Positions 1-9,708 of a stretch of DNA of 64,000 nucleotides are shown one piece after another. Within the stretch, counting starts at the first letter, position 1; every line of letters starts with the position of its first letter. A program made the position numbers and the translations under genes. The DNA is from CBDEGR01 sp965237895 (GTDB lineage Bacteria; Acidobacteriota; Terriglobia; UBA7540; JAPUME01), in contig CBDEGR010000001.1 of NCBI GenBank assembly GCA_965237895.1, positions 558,001 to 622,000 of the forward strand. Reading direction: 5' to 3'. The notes below the pieces were generated by a model. The model was not told the DNA's origin. It searched no databases and was given only the letters and a program-made list of their open reading frames with translations.

Positions 1-1170
1 CCCAGGCGCGTCGGACTGCACTACACGGACCCCGACGGCATGGTGCTCCGGCCGATCTCGCCCAATGGCCTGCACCCGGACGAGATCACCATAGCCGAGG
101 TGCTGAAGGCTCGGGGTTACGCCTCCGCCATCATCGGCAAGTGGCATCTAGGCGACCAGCCGCCGTTCCTGCCCACCCGGCAGGGCTTCGATTACTACCT
201 GGGTATTCCATACAGCGATGACCAGGTGGAGGGCCACATGAGCGAGGGCGAGAAGATGCTGTGGCCTCCTTTGCCATTGATGGAGAATGAGAGAGTTATC
301 GAAGCGCCGATTGACCGTAACTTGCTTACGAAAAGGTATACGGAAAAAGCTATCAAGTTCATGACGCGGCACAGGGACACGCCATTCTTCATCTACTTGC
401 CGCACGCGATGCCCGGCAGCACGCCGGTGCCGTTTGCCAGCGAACAGTTCCGCGGCAAGTCCGCGAACGGGCCTTACGGGGATTCTGTCGAGGAGATCGA
501 CTGGTCGACGGGTCAGATCCTCGCTGCGCTCAAGCGGCTCGGACTCAACGACAATACGTTGATTATTTGGACCTCCGATAACGGCGCGCCGCGGCGGGAT
601 CCCCCACAAGGTTCGAACCTGCCGCTGAATGGGTGGGGCTACACCACTGCGGAGGGCGGCCAGCGTGTACCGTGCGTGGCCCGCTGGCCTGGGAAGGTTC
701 CTGCCGGCAAGGTCTGCGACGCGATAGCGACTACCATGGACCTACTTCCGACCTTCGCGAGGCTTGCTGGAGGTCAGGCGCCACAGGATCGCGTCATCGA
801 TGGTAAGAACATCTGGCCTTTGTTGGCCGGGCAGAGCAACGAGTCACCCCACGAGGCGTTCTATTACTACTATGGTCCCCAATTGCAGGCCGTGCGATCT
901 GGCAGGTGGAAGGTGTTCTTGCCGCTTGAACAGCGCTGGGTGAACCTGCGCGGTAAGACCGGTAAGAGCTCGCTCGCGCTGTACAACCTGCAAAACGACA
1001 TCGGCGAGACCACCAACGTCGCTGCAGACCATCCCGAGGTCGTCCGACGATTCACCGTCCTTGCTGAGAAGGCCCGCGAGGAGCTGGGCGACGTGAATCG
1101 ACCGGGAAAGGGCCAGCGCCCGGTCGGTCGAATCTCCAACCCCCAGCCGCAAGTGCTCTCATCGCGGTAA
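1..1170 (+). CDS. Sulfatase (arylsulfatase family), 5'-truncated by the window edge
   Basis: The reading frame is open from base 1, so the gene begins outside the window and the 390 codons seen are its middle and end. The motif GKWHLG is the second sulfatase signature. The segment WTSDNGAP supplies the Asp-Asn pair that binds the catalytic calcium. The C-terminal part with QAVRSGRWK and LYNLQNDIGETTNVA is typical of arylsulfatase A and N-acetylgalactosamine-6-sulfatase relatives. The catalytic Cys-X-Pro-Ser-Arg motif, whose cysteine becomes formylglycine, should lie upstream and cannot be checked. Such enzymes hydrolyse sulfate esters, usually on sulfated glycans, in the periplasm or outside the cell. 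The substrate cannot be inferred. No operon partner is visible downstream. Confidence 0.9.
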   Translation, partial: PRRVGLHYTDPDGMVLRPISPNGLHPDEITIAEVLKARGYASAIIGKWHLGDQPPFLPTRQGFDYYLGIPYSDDQVEGHMSEGEKMLWPPLPLMENERVIEAPIDRNLLTKRYTEKAIKFMTRHRDTPFFIYLPHAMPGSTPVPFASEQFRGKSANGPYGDSVEEIDWSTGQILAALKRLGLNDNTLIIWTSDNGAPRRDPPQGSNLPLNGWGYTTAEGGQRVPCVARWPGKVPAGKVCDAIATTMDLLPTFARLAGGQAPQDRVIDGKNIWPLLAGQSNESPHEAFYYYYGPQLQAVRSGRWKVFLPLEQRWVNLRGKTGKSSLALYNLQNDIGETTNVAADHPEVVRRFTVLAEKAREELGDVNRPGKGQRPVGRISNPQPQVLSSR

Positions 1171-1630
1171 GAGGAGGCCAGGAGTGGCTTTGCGTACAAT
1201 GGTTGTTCTGTTCTTGCAGCAGAAGTGGCTACCCCGGTGCGTGCTTTCGGGAACGGCATGAATGTAGGTACCGAAGGTGGCCGCGAAAATCGGGTGACTT
1301 CTTCTACCGCTGCCTTTGACCTTGCCTTATACTACGAGGATCTGCGACGAAGCGTTCGAGGCGTTGGTCGGTTGTGGCTCTGCCCGAGATCGCTTGAGTG
1401 TGACCCTGCTCGACCCAGCCAGGGCTGCGGGCAAGATTTGATGGGACTATCCTAAGCCCCACCCAAGCCCTGAGTCATTGGAGCGGGCATTCGAGCGGCT
1501 GGAAAACATGAATCAACAGGCCAGGCGCAGGCTTGCCAAATCCGACAAACGACGGCTACCCGCTACAATTCCTGCTACACTTGATATACCGATTAACGCT
1601 GGAGTTTCCTAAATCGTTTGTTTTGAATGT
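1171..1630. other. Intergenic, no gene recognised
   Basis: No open frame here has a ribosome binding site or a recognisable product. I see no convincing terminator. Confidence 0.5.
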
Positions 1631-1719
1631 GCCTGGGTGGCGGAATTGGCAGACGCAAGGGACTTAAAATCCCTCGGCCCGTAAGGGCTGTGTGGGTTCG
1701 ACCCCCACCCCGGGCACCA
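1631..1719 (+). tRNA. tRNA-Leu(UAA)
   Basis: The acceptor stem pairs GCCTGGG (1631-1637) with CCCGGGC (1709-1715). The anticodon stem AGGGA/TCCCT encloses the loop CTTAAAA, giving anticodon TAA at 1665-1667. A long variable arm, as expected for tRNA-Leu, is followed by a T arm with the GTTCGAC core. CCA is encoded (1717-1719). Confidence 0.95.
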
Positions 1720-2520
1720 CATTCCAAAGAACTTAGGCTGCGTCCCGAATCTTTGCAGCCTTCAGAGATTCCGCGAGTTCGTTTGCGTTCCAGCAGTGGG
1801 TACAAAACGTCAGACTCTCCCGCGCTTCCGGGATAGAACCCTGACTCTGTCGAATGCATGTCTGCTGCAGCTTATTTTCCCTACTTTCTTCTCCCCGCGA
1901 TTCCAGGAAAAGTTGAAGGCCGAAGACGACTGACGTATGATCCTGTGCATACCATCGAGTTGAGATCGAAATTTCCGATGAACATCTTATCTTGGCCAAT
2001 TATTATCATCGCTGTAGTCACTTTTCTTCTTGCTTTTGTAATGCCAGTCATGAAGAGCGTTAAGCTACTCCCGGCCGTTTCGGGGAGCCGCAACGTGTTC
2101 AAGGCGTCCACCGCGCCCATGTGATTGTGGCAGCCCCGCGCAGGGGGGGCCAGAAACAGTGGGGTATAGTGCTTACCCCGCCCCAACGCACTGACACTGA
2201 ATTGCGGCCAGGCTAGACTCAGGCGCGCGGCTGAAGGGGGTGGTCCCTTTTTCGCGTCCCTATCCGCTATCCCGTCAACGCTTCCAAGCCACATGAATCA
2301 AGGCTGGAATGGGCCATGACCCTTGGCACTCCTCCTTGACTCCCCGACTCAGCAGGAGCAAAATTCCCGCATCACAGAGTTCCGGCTAGAATGATTCCAG
2401 CTTCCAGTTCCACCGGTTGCGGCCTCTTGACAATACACACAGTCGTGTGCAAGCTGACGGACAACAAGGGGATGTCTTGATCCATGCCCCGACGGCCCCC
2501 TCCTTTCGGAGGAAAAAGAT
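1720..2520. other. Intergenic, no confident gene
   Basis: A 48-codon frame from 1978 encodes a hydrophobic N-terminus but has no ribosome binding site. Around 2150-2195 there is a GGGGTA...TACCCC imperfect palindrome that resembles intergenic motifs near 4806, 11307 and 13018. Confidence 0.4.
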
Positions 2521-2532
2521 GGAGGTGATTTG

Positions 2533-4353
2533 ATGAGCTTAATGAACCGAAGAGGATTCTTGGGAGTTTCGTCGATGGCGGGGCTGGGCCTCGTGAACAA
2601 GCCGGCTCTGGCCGGTGAGGCCCCCAAACTTGCGCAGGAAACAGGCACAGGCACTCCAATATTTGTCAGCGACCTGAGTCGCTGCCAGCCGTCGACGGCG
2701 CTGTCTAAGGTAAACAAGAAGCAGCATTGGACCTTGATTCCCTACGTAACAGACAAGGTAAGCGGCACGATGATAGGGGCGGGTTCGATGGCGGATGCGC
2801 CGGATGTTACGATCCCTTTGGGAGTTTCAGGATGGCACGCGGTTTACGTTGGGTTCTGGAATGCTCACCACGACTATGACGGGGGTACGACGATCAAGTT
2901 AAAACTCACAGACGATCCGTGTTTCCGTCCGATCAGTGATGGAACCTACAGTGGTGCGGCTGCAGCGCCGTTGAACTGGACGGGAACCGAACTCCAAGAG
3001 GTCTTCCTTAAATATGCGGATTTGACGGGCCGGGATCTTACCGTTGGGCAACAAACAAAAGGTAAACCCAAGAAGGCGTACGTCGCTTATGTCAAGTTAG
3101 TGCCTTTGAGCAAGAAGGAAGTGGATGCAATACAGAAAGACCGTGCCAGGAAGGACACCCGAGTTCTCATTGCCACAAACGACGGAGCTAGTTTCTTGGA
3201 GCACAAAGGGGCTACGACTAAGGAAGAGCTATTGGAACAGGTCGAACCCTATCGGTACTCCGATGTCGGCAAGGTAATTTGGGCCTTTTCCTATGGAGAC
3301 ACGACCAACTATCCCTCCAAAGTAGGAAGCTTCATGGCAAAGCCAGGGGGAGAGTTCACAGTACGCCCCGACGGAGAGGCCCGATTCAAAGGCATAAGCA
3401 CCTTGACTTCAAAAGGTCTGATTCCTGCCCAGGTGGCCCTCGAACATGTTCACGACATGGGCTTGAAGTTTGATGCAATGTTTCGCATGGGCATACTCGG
3501 GAGCCATCCTCCTGGACAAGGTGGTTTACCAGCTAGTGAACCTGATGAGGGTATAGTCAGAAAAAAGCCGTGGCTCAGAATGCTGGCGAAGGACGGAACC
3601 CCCTTGGAAAAGGCTAGCTATGCTTTTCCAGAGGTACAAGACCACATGCTTTCTTTGATTCGCGAGGTGGCAGAGCGCTTTGACATTGATGGAGTAAACC
3701 TTGGGTGGATACGCGGCCCGCAGTTTGTTGGCTATGAGGCGCTGGTTATCGAAGATTTCAAAAAGGAGTATGGTGAAGACCCCAGGAAACTTGATGACAA
3801 CGAGGAGCGGGTCCAACGTCTCAGGGCCAGATACGTGACTGAATTCGTCCGCAAGGTTCGGCAGTTACTAAACGAGCTGGGGAGGAAGAGGGGAAGAAAG
3901 ATCGAGTTGTCCGCGTGGGTATATTCTCCTGAAACCAACCTTTTCTTTGGACTAGATGCGGAGACGTGGGTGGCCGAGGGACTCCTCGATAGTATAATCG
4001 CCGGTGGGTCAAAGGAGTTCGTGCAGAGTGTTAAAGCTCGCAACTGCCGATTCTACCAAAGTGGTGGGGGGAATCCTAAAGCCGTAGCCGTCCTGCAAGA
4101 CTATGAAAAAGGGGTAGATGGTAGAGCTGCGTGGGATCTGAATTATTCGCAGGAGCTTCCGCACCGTTGGGCACTGGTAAGTAGGGTAGGACACCCAGAC
4201 GAAGTGGCAGCTTTCGCGAAAGAACCGCCCAAGATTACGACAGTAAAACTAAAAAGTGTGGGGGGATTTGACATAAGCCACATAACAAACCGTGGGGCGA
4301 AAGAGAGAAACTATTGGCCTCCGGAGATGCTGCCTCTTTACTCGGGCGGGTGA
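2533..4353 (+). CDS. Tat-exported glycoside hydrolase-like (TIM-barrel) protein
   Basis: About 606 residues. The N-terminus holds NRRGFLG, a twin-arginine signal, followed by a hydrophobic stretch and an Ala-rich cleavage region, so the product is probably exported folded. A perfect Shine-Dalgarno GGAGGTGA at 2521-2528 places the start at ATG 2533; the upstream TTG at 2530 is too close to it. The first 200 residues look like a beta-rich carbohydrate-binding-like region. The second half contains FDIDGVNLGWIRGPQF and KIELSAWVYSP, the pattern of GHL10-type or family-10-like glycosyl hydrolase barrels. A sulfatase lies nearby, so a role in glycan breakdown is possible, but the substrate is unknown. 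The family assignment rests on recalled sequence style, not on a search. Confidence 0.7.
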   Translation: MSLMNRRGFLGVSSMAGLGLVNKPALAGEAPKLAQETGTGTPIFVSDLSRCQPSTALSKVNKKQHWTLIPYVTDKVSGTMIGAGSMADAPDVTIPLGVSGWHAVYVGFWNAHHDYDGGTTIKLKLTDDPCFRPISDGTYSGAAAAPLNWTGTELQEVFLKYADLTGRDLTVGQQTKGKPKKAYVAYVKLVPLSKKEVDAIQKDRARKDTRVLIATNDGASFLEHKGATTKEELLEQVEPYRYSDVGKVIWAFSYGDTTNYPSKVGSFMAKPGGEFTVRPDGEARFKGISTLTSKGLIPAQVALEHVHDMGLKFDAMFRMGILGSHPPGQGGLPASEPDEGIVRKKPWLRMLAKDGTPLEKASYAFPEVQDHMLSLIREVAERFDIDGVNLGWIRGPQFVGYEALVIEDFKKEYGEDPRKLDDNEERVQRLRARYVTEFVRKVRQLLNELGRKRGRKIELSAWVYSPETNLFFGLDAETWVAEGLLDSIIAGGSKEFVQSVKARNCRFYQSGGGNPKAVAVLQDYEKGVDGRAAWDLNYSQELPHRWALVSRVGHPDEVAAFAKEPPKITTVKLKSVGGFDISHITNRGAKERNYWPPEMLPLYSGG

Positions 4354-5006
4354 GTGGAGGTGTGCGTCAGTGTCACCAGTCCTTCTCGAGGTTTTCTGAG
4401 ATCAAACGAAAGTTTACCGATCTTGAATGTCGTCAGCTGACCGCCTCTCAGGACCTCAAAAGGCAGCTGTTCGGTTTCAACTTTTACTCGGCTCAAGATT
4501 CTATGCCCGGACGCCCTGTGGGGTCAATCAGACCGGAATTAGTATTTTGGCCCTCCGGCGGTCAAGAATATACACCCATTGGCCTCCAACTGAGTCCTTC
4601 CAGCACAGTCCTTCTCTCCGGGGGCTCCGAGCGGTCCTCGCCGGGTTCTGAAAGCCCGTCGTCTTGGCATCCAGAACCAGCTTTTTCAGACACCTCTCCA
4701 TTCCTGGGAGATATCGGAATCGTTTTCTTGGGTGCTGCCGCGGCCTGAGCTATCCCGACAGAAGCGGCAGCCCAGCCCAGACCTCTACCACGCGCCGGTG
4801 GCGGTGGGGTAGAAACAGGAGCGAGCAGGGGTTGCACTTTTGGATCGCCACCCGCATCACCCACTCAAATTGCACCAAAATGGTGCAAAAAGGGGAGGGG
4901 GGTACACTCTTGAAAGCCCCGGTCTCCTATCCCGTCAGTGTGTGGGCGGAAGAGTACCCCGCCATTAAATCCAAAGTATAAGAAAAGCCGGGAAATGCGG
5001 GGAAAG
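4354..5006. other. Intergenic, no gene recognised
   Basis: Open frames here lack ribosome binding sites. The GC-rich motif GGGGTAGAAACAGG at 4806-4819 recurs in other intergenic regions of this window (see findings). Confidence 0.4.
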
Positions 5007-6206
5007 CTACTTCAAAGAATTGATGTTCAGTAGGTGGCGGGAGGCTTCCTCGAGCGTCGCATCCTTCTTGCAGAAGGCGAAGCGGACCTGACGCGAGCCC
5101 TCTTCCGGATGGCGGTAGAAGCTGGAGCCAGGCACGGCGGCAAGACCGACATCCTTCACCAGATGCTCGACAAAGCTCACGTCGCTGGGGAATCCGAAAA
5201 AAGAGACGTTCGTCATGATGTAGTAGGCGCCCTGGGGAGCGAAGGTCCGGAACCCGGCCCGGCGGAGCGCCTCCAGCAATAGCTGGCGTCGAGCGCGGTA
5301 AGTTTTGGCAAGCCGGTGATAGTAGCTGCCCGGCATATCCAAAGCCACGACCCCGGCCTCCTGCAAGGGAGCGGCCGCCCCGACGGTAAGGAAGTCGTGC
5401 ACTTTGCGGATGGCGTCGGTCAGCACGGGCGGCGCGACGGCCCAGCCCACGCGCCAGCCGGTGACGCTGTAGGTCTTCGAGAGCGCGCTGATGGTGATGG
5501 TCCGCTCGCGCATCCCGTCCAGCGTGGCGATGGAAATATGTTCTGCGCCGTCATAGAGAATGTGCTCGTAGATTTCGTCGGTGATGGCCAGCACGTCGAA
5601 TTCGACGCAGAGGTCACGGACCAGCTCCAGCTCCCGGCGCGTGAAAACCTTGCCGGTAGGATTGTTCGGCGTGTTCAGAATGATGGCGCGGGTCTGAGGT
5701 GAAAACGCGGCGCGCAGATCTTCCTCCTCGAACGTCCATTCACCAATACCGTCATGGGGCGGGTGGAGCGTTACGTAGCGGGGGCGCGCCTGGGAGAGAA
5801 TCGTATCCGGCCCGTAGTTTTCGTAGAACGGCTCGAAGATAACGACCTCATCGCCCGGATTGCAGACGGCAAAGAGCGAGGCGATCATCGACTCGGTCGA
5901 GCCGCAACAGACCGTCACTTCGGAAGCAGGATCAAACGACAGGCCTTGGAATCGCTCATACTTCCGCGAGATGGCCTCGCGCAGGCGTTGGGCGCCCCAG
6001 GTGATCGCATATTGATTGATGTCGGCGGAGATCGCCTGGCGCGCGGCTTCCTTGATCTCGTCGGGCGCACCGAAATCGGGAAATCCTTGAGCGAGGTTCA
6101 CCGCATTGTGGCGAATCGCCTGGCAGGTCATCTCCCGGATGACCGACTCGGTAAAAAGCCCGGTCCTCTCGCTTACAGCGGATTTCTGAAGAACTCCTTT
6201 TGTCAT
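5007..6206 (-). CDS. PLP-dependent class I/II aminotransferase
   Basis: 399 residues, the usual size of fold-type I aminotransferases. The PLP-binding lysine is K244 in SALSKTYSVTGWR. Other family residues are seen: NTPNNPTGK near 178-186 (cofactor Asn), D210-x-x-Y213 (ring nitrogen and O3' contacts) and a C-terminal VRFAFCKKD with the substrate carboxylate arginine. The N-terminal NLAQGFPDF is typical of the aspartate, kynurenine or methionine aminotransferase branch (YbdL/KAT-like). It should move an amino group between an amino acid and a 2-oxo acid in the cytoplasm. The exact substrate is not decidable. It is divergent from the oxidoreductase gene at 6338, with about 130 bp between the two starts. 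Confidence 0.92.
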   Translation of the reverse strand: MTKGVLQKSAVSERTGLFTESVIREMTCQAIRHNAVNLAQGFPDFGAPDEIKEAARQAISADINQYAITWGAQRLREAISRKYERFQGLSFDPASEVTVCCGSTESMIASLFAVCNPGDEVVIFEPFYENYGPDTILSQARPRYVTLHPPHDGIGEWTFEEEDLRAAFSPQTRAIILNTPNNPTGKVFTRRELELVRDLCVEFDVLAITDEIYEHILYDGAEHISIATLDGMRERTITISALSKTYSVTGWRVGWAVAPPVLTDAIRKVHDFLTVGAAAPLQEAGVVALDMPGSYYHRLAKTYRARRQLLLEALRRAGFRTFAPQGAYYIMTNVSFFGFPSDVSFVEHLVKDVGLAAVPGSSFYRHPEEGSRQVRFAFCKKDATLEEASRHLLNINSLK

Positions 6207-6337
6207 GCAGCTTTCAGCCTAACATAAACCGGCCGAGATCACATCTGGGGAGTTTGGCAGCCCCGGCCCTCTTAAAACACATCTCCGAACTGACGTATAA
6301 TGCAGCGTGCCGTAATTCATAATTTTGGGAACCCCGG

Positions 6338-7441
6338 GTGGAAAAATCTCGCGTTGTCATCGTCGGCGGAGGTGTGGTGGGTTGCGCCATTGCCGCCTCC
6401 GTTTCAAAAAGCATCGAGGACGTTTTTGTTATCGAAGAGCTGCCGCGCGTCGGCATGGCCACCAGCTCGCGAAACAGCGGCGTGATTCACTCCGGTATCT
6501 ATTATCCGCCCGGGTCGCTCAAGGCGCGTCACTCGGTGGAAGGAAACCGCATGACGTACGAATTCTGCGCCCGGCACAACGTCCCGCACCGGAAAACAGG
6601 AAAATATGTGGTCGCCACCTGCGCCGAAGAGGAACCGAAGCTGGAAGAATTGCTGAACCGGGGCCGCGCGAACGGCACCGAGGGTCTGGAGATTGTTTCC
6701 GGCGACCAGATGCGCCGGCACGAGCCGCATGTCCAGGGGCGTCTGGCCTTGCGCGTGCCCTCGGCGGGAATCGTCGAAGCGGAAGAACTGACCAAAGCGT
6801 TCGCCCGGATTGCCGTGAACCAAGGCGCTCATATCGTCACCGAGGCGAAACTCGAAGCCGTGACCCCGTCAGGCTCCGAGGTAAAAATCCGCACGACGGC
6901 CGGGGAACTTGAAACTCAAGTATTTGTAAACAGCGCCGGGCTGTTCGCGGATGAAGTGGCCGTCCTGTTCGGAAACAGGAACCACCGTATTTATCCCGTG
7001 CGCGGAGAGTATTGGGAGGTGACCAAAGCCAAAGCGGATTTGATTTGCGGCCTCGTCTACCCCGCTCCGCACCCGACCGGCTTGAGCCTGGGCGTCCACC
7101 TTACCAAGACGCTTGGGGGGACGCTGCTGCTGGGGCCGAACGCCAAGCACGTGGCCGATAAAAACGACTACGAAAATGATCGGGAAAGTGTGGAAAGTTT
7201 CTGCGCGGAGGCGCGTCTCCTTCTGCCGCAATTGAATCCGGAAGATATGCGCCGGGGTTACGCCGGGCTGCGTCCCAAATTGATTGCGCCGGGCGAAAAG
7301 GGGCACGGCGAATTCGTCATCAAGCGGGACGCGTCTTTCCCGCACGTGATTCACTTGATCGGCATCGATTCGCCCGGCCTCACTTCGGCGGTATCCATAG
7401 GGCCCCAGATCGCCCGCATGGTGGCGGAAACACTCTCCTGA
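6338..7441 (+). CDS. FAD-dependent oxidoreductase, L-2-hydroxyglutarate oxidase-like
   Basis: 367 residues. The N-terminus VVIVGGGVVGCAIA is a dinucleotide-binding GxGxxG fold, followed by an acidic end to the second strand. The segment SSRNSGVIHSGIYY is characteristic of L-2-hydroxyglutarate oxidase (LhgO) and related DAO-family enzymes. The C-terminal region GIDSPGLTSAVSIGPQIA closes the FAD site. The start is GTG at 6338. It ends 15 bases before glpK and is on the same strand, so the two are probably cotranscribed. That context allows a glycerol-3-phosphate dehydrogenase-like role, but the sequence fits LhgO better. No membrane segment is seen. Confidence 0.82.
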   Translation: MEKSRVVIVGGGVVGCAIAASVSKSIEDVFVIEELPRVGMATSSRNSGVIHSGIYYPPGSLKARHSVEGNRMTYEFCARHNVPHRKTGKYVVATCAEEEPKLEELLNRGRANGTEGLEIVSGDQMRRHEPHVQGRLALRVPSAGIVEAEELTKAFARIAVNQGAHIVTEAKLEAVTPSGSEVKIRTTAGELETQVFVNSAGLFADEVAVLFGNRNHRIYPVRGEYWEVTKAKADLICGLVYPAPHPTGLSLGVHLTKTLGGTLLLGPNAKHVADKNDYENDRESVESFCAEARLLLPQLNPEDMRRGYAGLRPKLIAPGEKGHGEFVIKRDASFPHVIHLIGIDSPGLTSAVSIGPQIARMVAETLS

Positions 7442-7456
7442 GAGGACGAACCTTCC

Positions 7457-8959
7457 ATGCCTTACATTCTCGCTCTCGACCAGGGAACCACAAGCTGCCG
7501 GGCGTTTCTCTTTGATGAGAAGGCGAGCGTCGCCGTCTCCGCTCGGAAGGAGTTCACCCAGCACTACCCGCAGCCGGGGTGGGTCGAGCACTCGGCAACG
7601 GAAATCTTCGAGACGCAACTCCAGGTTGCCTCGGAAACGCTCCGGCAGGCTGGAGTCCGGGCAGGCGACATCGCCGGGCTGGGCATCACGAACCAGCGGG
7701 AGACGCTGGTCGTCTGGAACCGTAAGACGGGTGAGCCGATCTCACCTGCCATTGTCTGGCAGTGCCGCCGCACGGCCTCCCTCTGCGAAGAAGGAAAGTC
7801 GAAGGGCTGGGAAGAAAAGATTCACCAGCGGACCGGCCTGCTGCTCGACCCTTACTTTTCCGGCACCAAATTGAAGTGGATTTTGGACAACGTCTCCGGC
7901 GCGCGGCAGGCGGCCGAGCGCAATGAGTTGGCCGCCGGCACCGTCGATTCCTGGCTGGTCTGGAAGCTGACCGGCGGCGCAGTCCACGCCACCGACGTGA
8001 GCAACGCCAGCCGGACGCTTCTGCTCAATCTCGACACGGCCGAGTGGGACGAAGAAATGATACGTTTGCTCGACATCCCCTCGAATATCCTGCCTCAGGT
8101 ACTTCCCTCTTCGGCCCGCTTCGGCGAAACGGACGCGTCCTGGTTCGGGGAGAAGATTCCCATCCTGGGCATTGCCGGAGACCAGCAAGCGGCGCTTTTC
8201 GGCCAGGCGTGCTGGAAGCCGGGAATGGTGAAGAGCACCTATGGCACGGGCAGCTTCGTCCTGCTCCATACCGGAGAAATACCTCAGCGGGGGCACAAGC
8301 GATTGATCTCGACTGTTGCTTGGAAGCGCAATGAAAATCCTGTTGAGTACGCTCTCGAAGGCAGCGTCTTCATCGCCGGAGCGGCGGTTCAGTGGTTGCG
8401 GGATGAGCTGAAAATTCTTGACTCGGCAACCGCATCCGAAGCGATGGCCCGCACGGTCCCCGACACCGGGGGCGTTTTTTTCGTTCCCGCATTTGTAGGC
8501 TTGGGCGCGCCGCACTGGGAACCCGAGGCGCGCGGAATGATCATCGGGCTCACTCGCGGCACGCAGCGCGAACATTTAGTGCGCGCGGCGCTCGAAGCCG
8601 TCGCCTTCCAGACCCGGGACCTGATGGAGGAGATGGGCGGAGGTTCTACAAAGAATACCATCCGGGAACTGCGGGTGGACGGAGGCATGGCGGCGAACGA
8701 CCTCTTTCTCCAACTTCAGGCCGACGTCCTAGGCCTGCCGGTCATTCGGCCCAGCTGCATCGAAACCACGGTCCGGGGAGCGGCGTTCCTGGCGGGCCTG
8801 GAAGCAGGGGTCTGGAAAAGTCTCGACGAGCTGGAAGAACTCTGGACGGCGGACCGCGTCTTTGAACCCTCCAAGGATCGAGGGGGAATCGAATCCGCCT
8901 ACTCCGGCTGGAAAAGAGCGGTGGAGCTTACCTGCAAATGGGCCCGCCGCTCGACATGA
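7457..8959 (+). CDS. glpK: Glycerol kinase
   Basis: 500 residues, full length for GlpK. The N-terminus has the FGGY-family phosphate loop LDQGTTSCR. The segments GITNQRETLVVWN and GIAGDQQAALFGQ (with the catalytic Asp near residue 242) and the C-terminal ELRVDGGMAANDLFLQ fit glycerol kinase closely. The enzyme phosphorylates glycerol to sn-glycerol-3-phosphate using ATP in the cytoplasm. It follows an FAD oxidoreductase by 15 bases. No glpF or glpD is in the window. Confidence 0.96.
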   Translation: MPYILALDQGTTSCRAFLFDEKASVAVSARKEFTQHYPQPGWVEHSATEIFETQLQVASETLRQAGVRAGDIAGLGITNQRETLVVWNRKTGEPISPAIVWQCRRTASLCEEGKSKGWEEKIHQRTGLLLDPYFSGTKLKWILDNVSGARQAAERNELAAGTVDSWLVWKLTGGAVHATDVSNASRTLLLNLDTAEWDEEMIRLLDIPSNILPQVLPSSARFGETDASWFGEKIPILGIAGDQQAALFGQACWKPGMVKSTYGTGSFVLLHTGEIPQRGHKRLISTVAWKRNENPVEYALEGSVFIAGAAVQWLRDELKILDSATASEAMARTVPDTGGVFFVPAFVGLGAPHWEPEARGMIIGLTRGTQREHLVRAALEAVAFQTRDLMEEMGGGSTKNTIRELRVDGGMAANDLFLQLQADVLGLPVIRPSCIETTVRGAAFLAGLEAGVWKSLDELEELWTADRVFEPSKDRGGIESAYSGWKRAVELTCKWARRST

Positions 8960-9098
8960 CAACTCTTCCAGGAAAGGGTTTGAAAACAAACCCCGTCCGG
9001 TGGGAACTCCGCCCAGGAACACGAACACCCGCAAGAGTTTTCCACCTTAGAACTGAAACTCTCTTCGCTCGGAGGGCTTTGTTGGGAATAGACGATCT

Positions 9099-9275
9099 CT
9101 ACTCGTCTCGAATAGCCCCGCGAACGATTTCGATTAATTCGGGCGGAAGCACGTCCAACCCGTGCATCGCCTTTCCGTGCTCCGGCCACTTCTCGAGGAT
9201 TTCTTCTTCCGTGGCTGCGCGCGCCTCAAAATTACATTCCACGCCCACATCTCTACACCGGATGATCTTTGCCAT
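9099..9275 (-). CDS. DUF1059-like small protein
   Basis: 58 residues starting MAKIIRCRDVGVECNFEA and ending with ELIEIVRGAIRDE. This layout (short beta start with an RC-R-DVG pattern, a middle acidic helix, then HGLDVLPPE) matches the DUF1059 small-protein family, whose function is unknown. The start is set by an AGGAGG Shine-Dalgarno just upstream of the CAT at 9273-9275; a longer in-frame extension to 9380 lacks such a site and runs into the IS element. It is a single gene, convergent with glpK. Confidence 0.75.
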   Translation of the reverse strand: MAKIIRCRDVGVECNFEARAATEEEILEKWPEHGKAMHGLDVLPPELIEIVRGAIRDE

Positions 9276-9429
9276 CGGTCCCCTCCTTTGTCGCTGGTTC
9301 CGCCAATGGCAGTATGAGAGAGCATCTGATTCCTCAGGAGGACCAGTATCCGCCCAATGATCCTGACCTGACCCCCTCAAACCGGTCCAGTTCTAATGTT
9401 AGAGTTGGACCTGGAATAGGGAGGTCAGG

Positions 9430-9708
9430 ATGGTCAAGAGGAAGCATTCGATCGAACAGATTATCGGTAAACTTCGAGAGACCGAAGTGGAACTTGCCCA
9501 GGGTCGCAGCGTAGCCGAGGTGTGCCGGTCGTTGGGGGTGACCGAGCAGACCTATTACCGCTGGCGAAAGGAGTACGGCGGTCTAAAGATGGATCAGGCC
9601 AAGCGGTTGAAGGTCCTCGAGCAGGAGAACACTCGCTTGAGGAGGGCGGTTGCAGACCTGACCTTGGACAAGCAGATTCTGCAGGAGGTCACAAGGGGAA
9701 ACGGCTAA
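9430..9708 (+). CDS. IS3-family transposase OrfA (IS_A copy 1)
   Basis: 92 residues with an N-terminal helix-turn-helix (SVAEVCRSLGVTEQTYYRW) that binds the IS ends, followed by a leucine-zipper-like coiled coil (LKVLEQENTRLRRAVADL). Its last codons overlap the -1 frame of orfB at a G GGA AAC heptamer, so the active transposase is probably the OrfAB fusion. Confidence 0.93.
   Translation: MVKRKHSIEQIIGKLRETEVELAQGRSVAEVCRSLGVTEQTYYRWRKEYGGLKMDQAKRLKVLEQENTRLRRAVADLTLDKQILQEVTRGNG
9696..9702 (+). other. Programmed -1 frameshift heptamer in IS_A copy 1
   Basis: GGGAAAC lies in the orfA frame as G GGA AAC, two codons before the orfA stop TAA. A -1 slip joins orfA to the orfB frame. This is the X XXY YYZ arrangement known from IS3-family elements. 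Confidence 0.75.

Noticed and set aside
1978..2124. Small membrane protein of 48 residues
   Set aside because: A hydrophobic segment is present but there is no ribosome binding site and the second half looks random.
9522..9695. Separate start of IS_A OrfB at ATG 9522
   Set aside because: The first 58 codons overlap orfA out of frame and have no family character; frameshifting at 9696 explains expression better.
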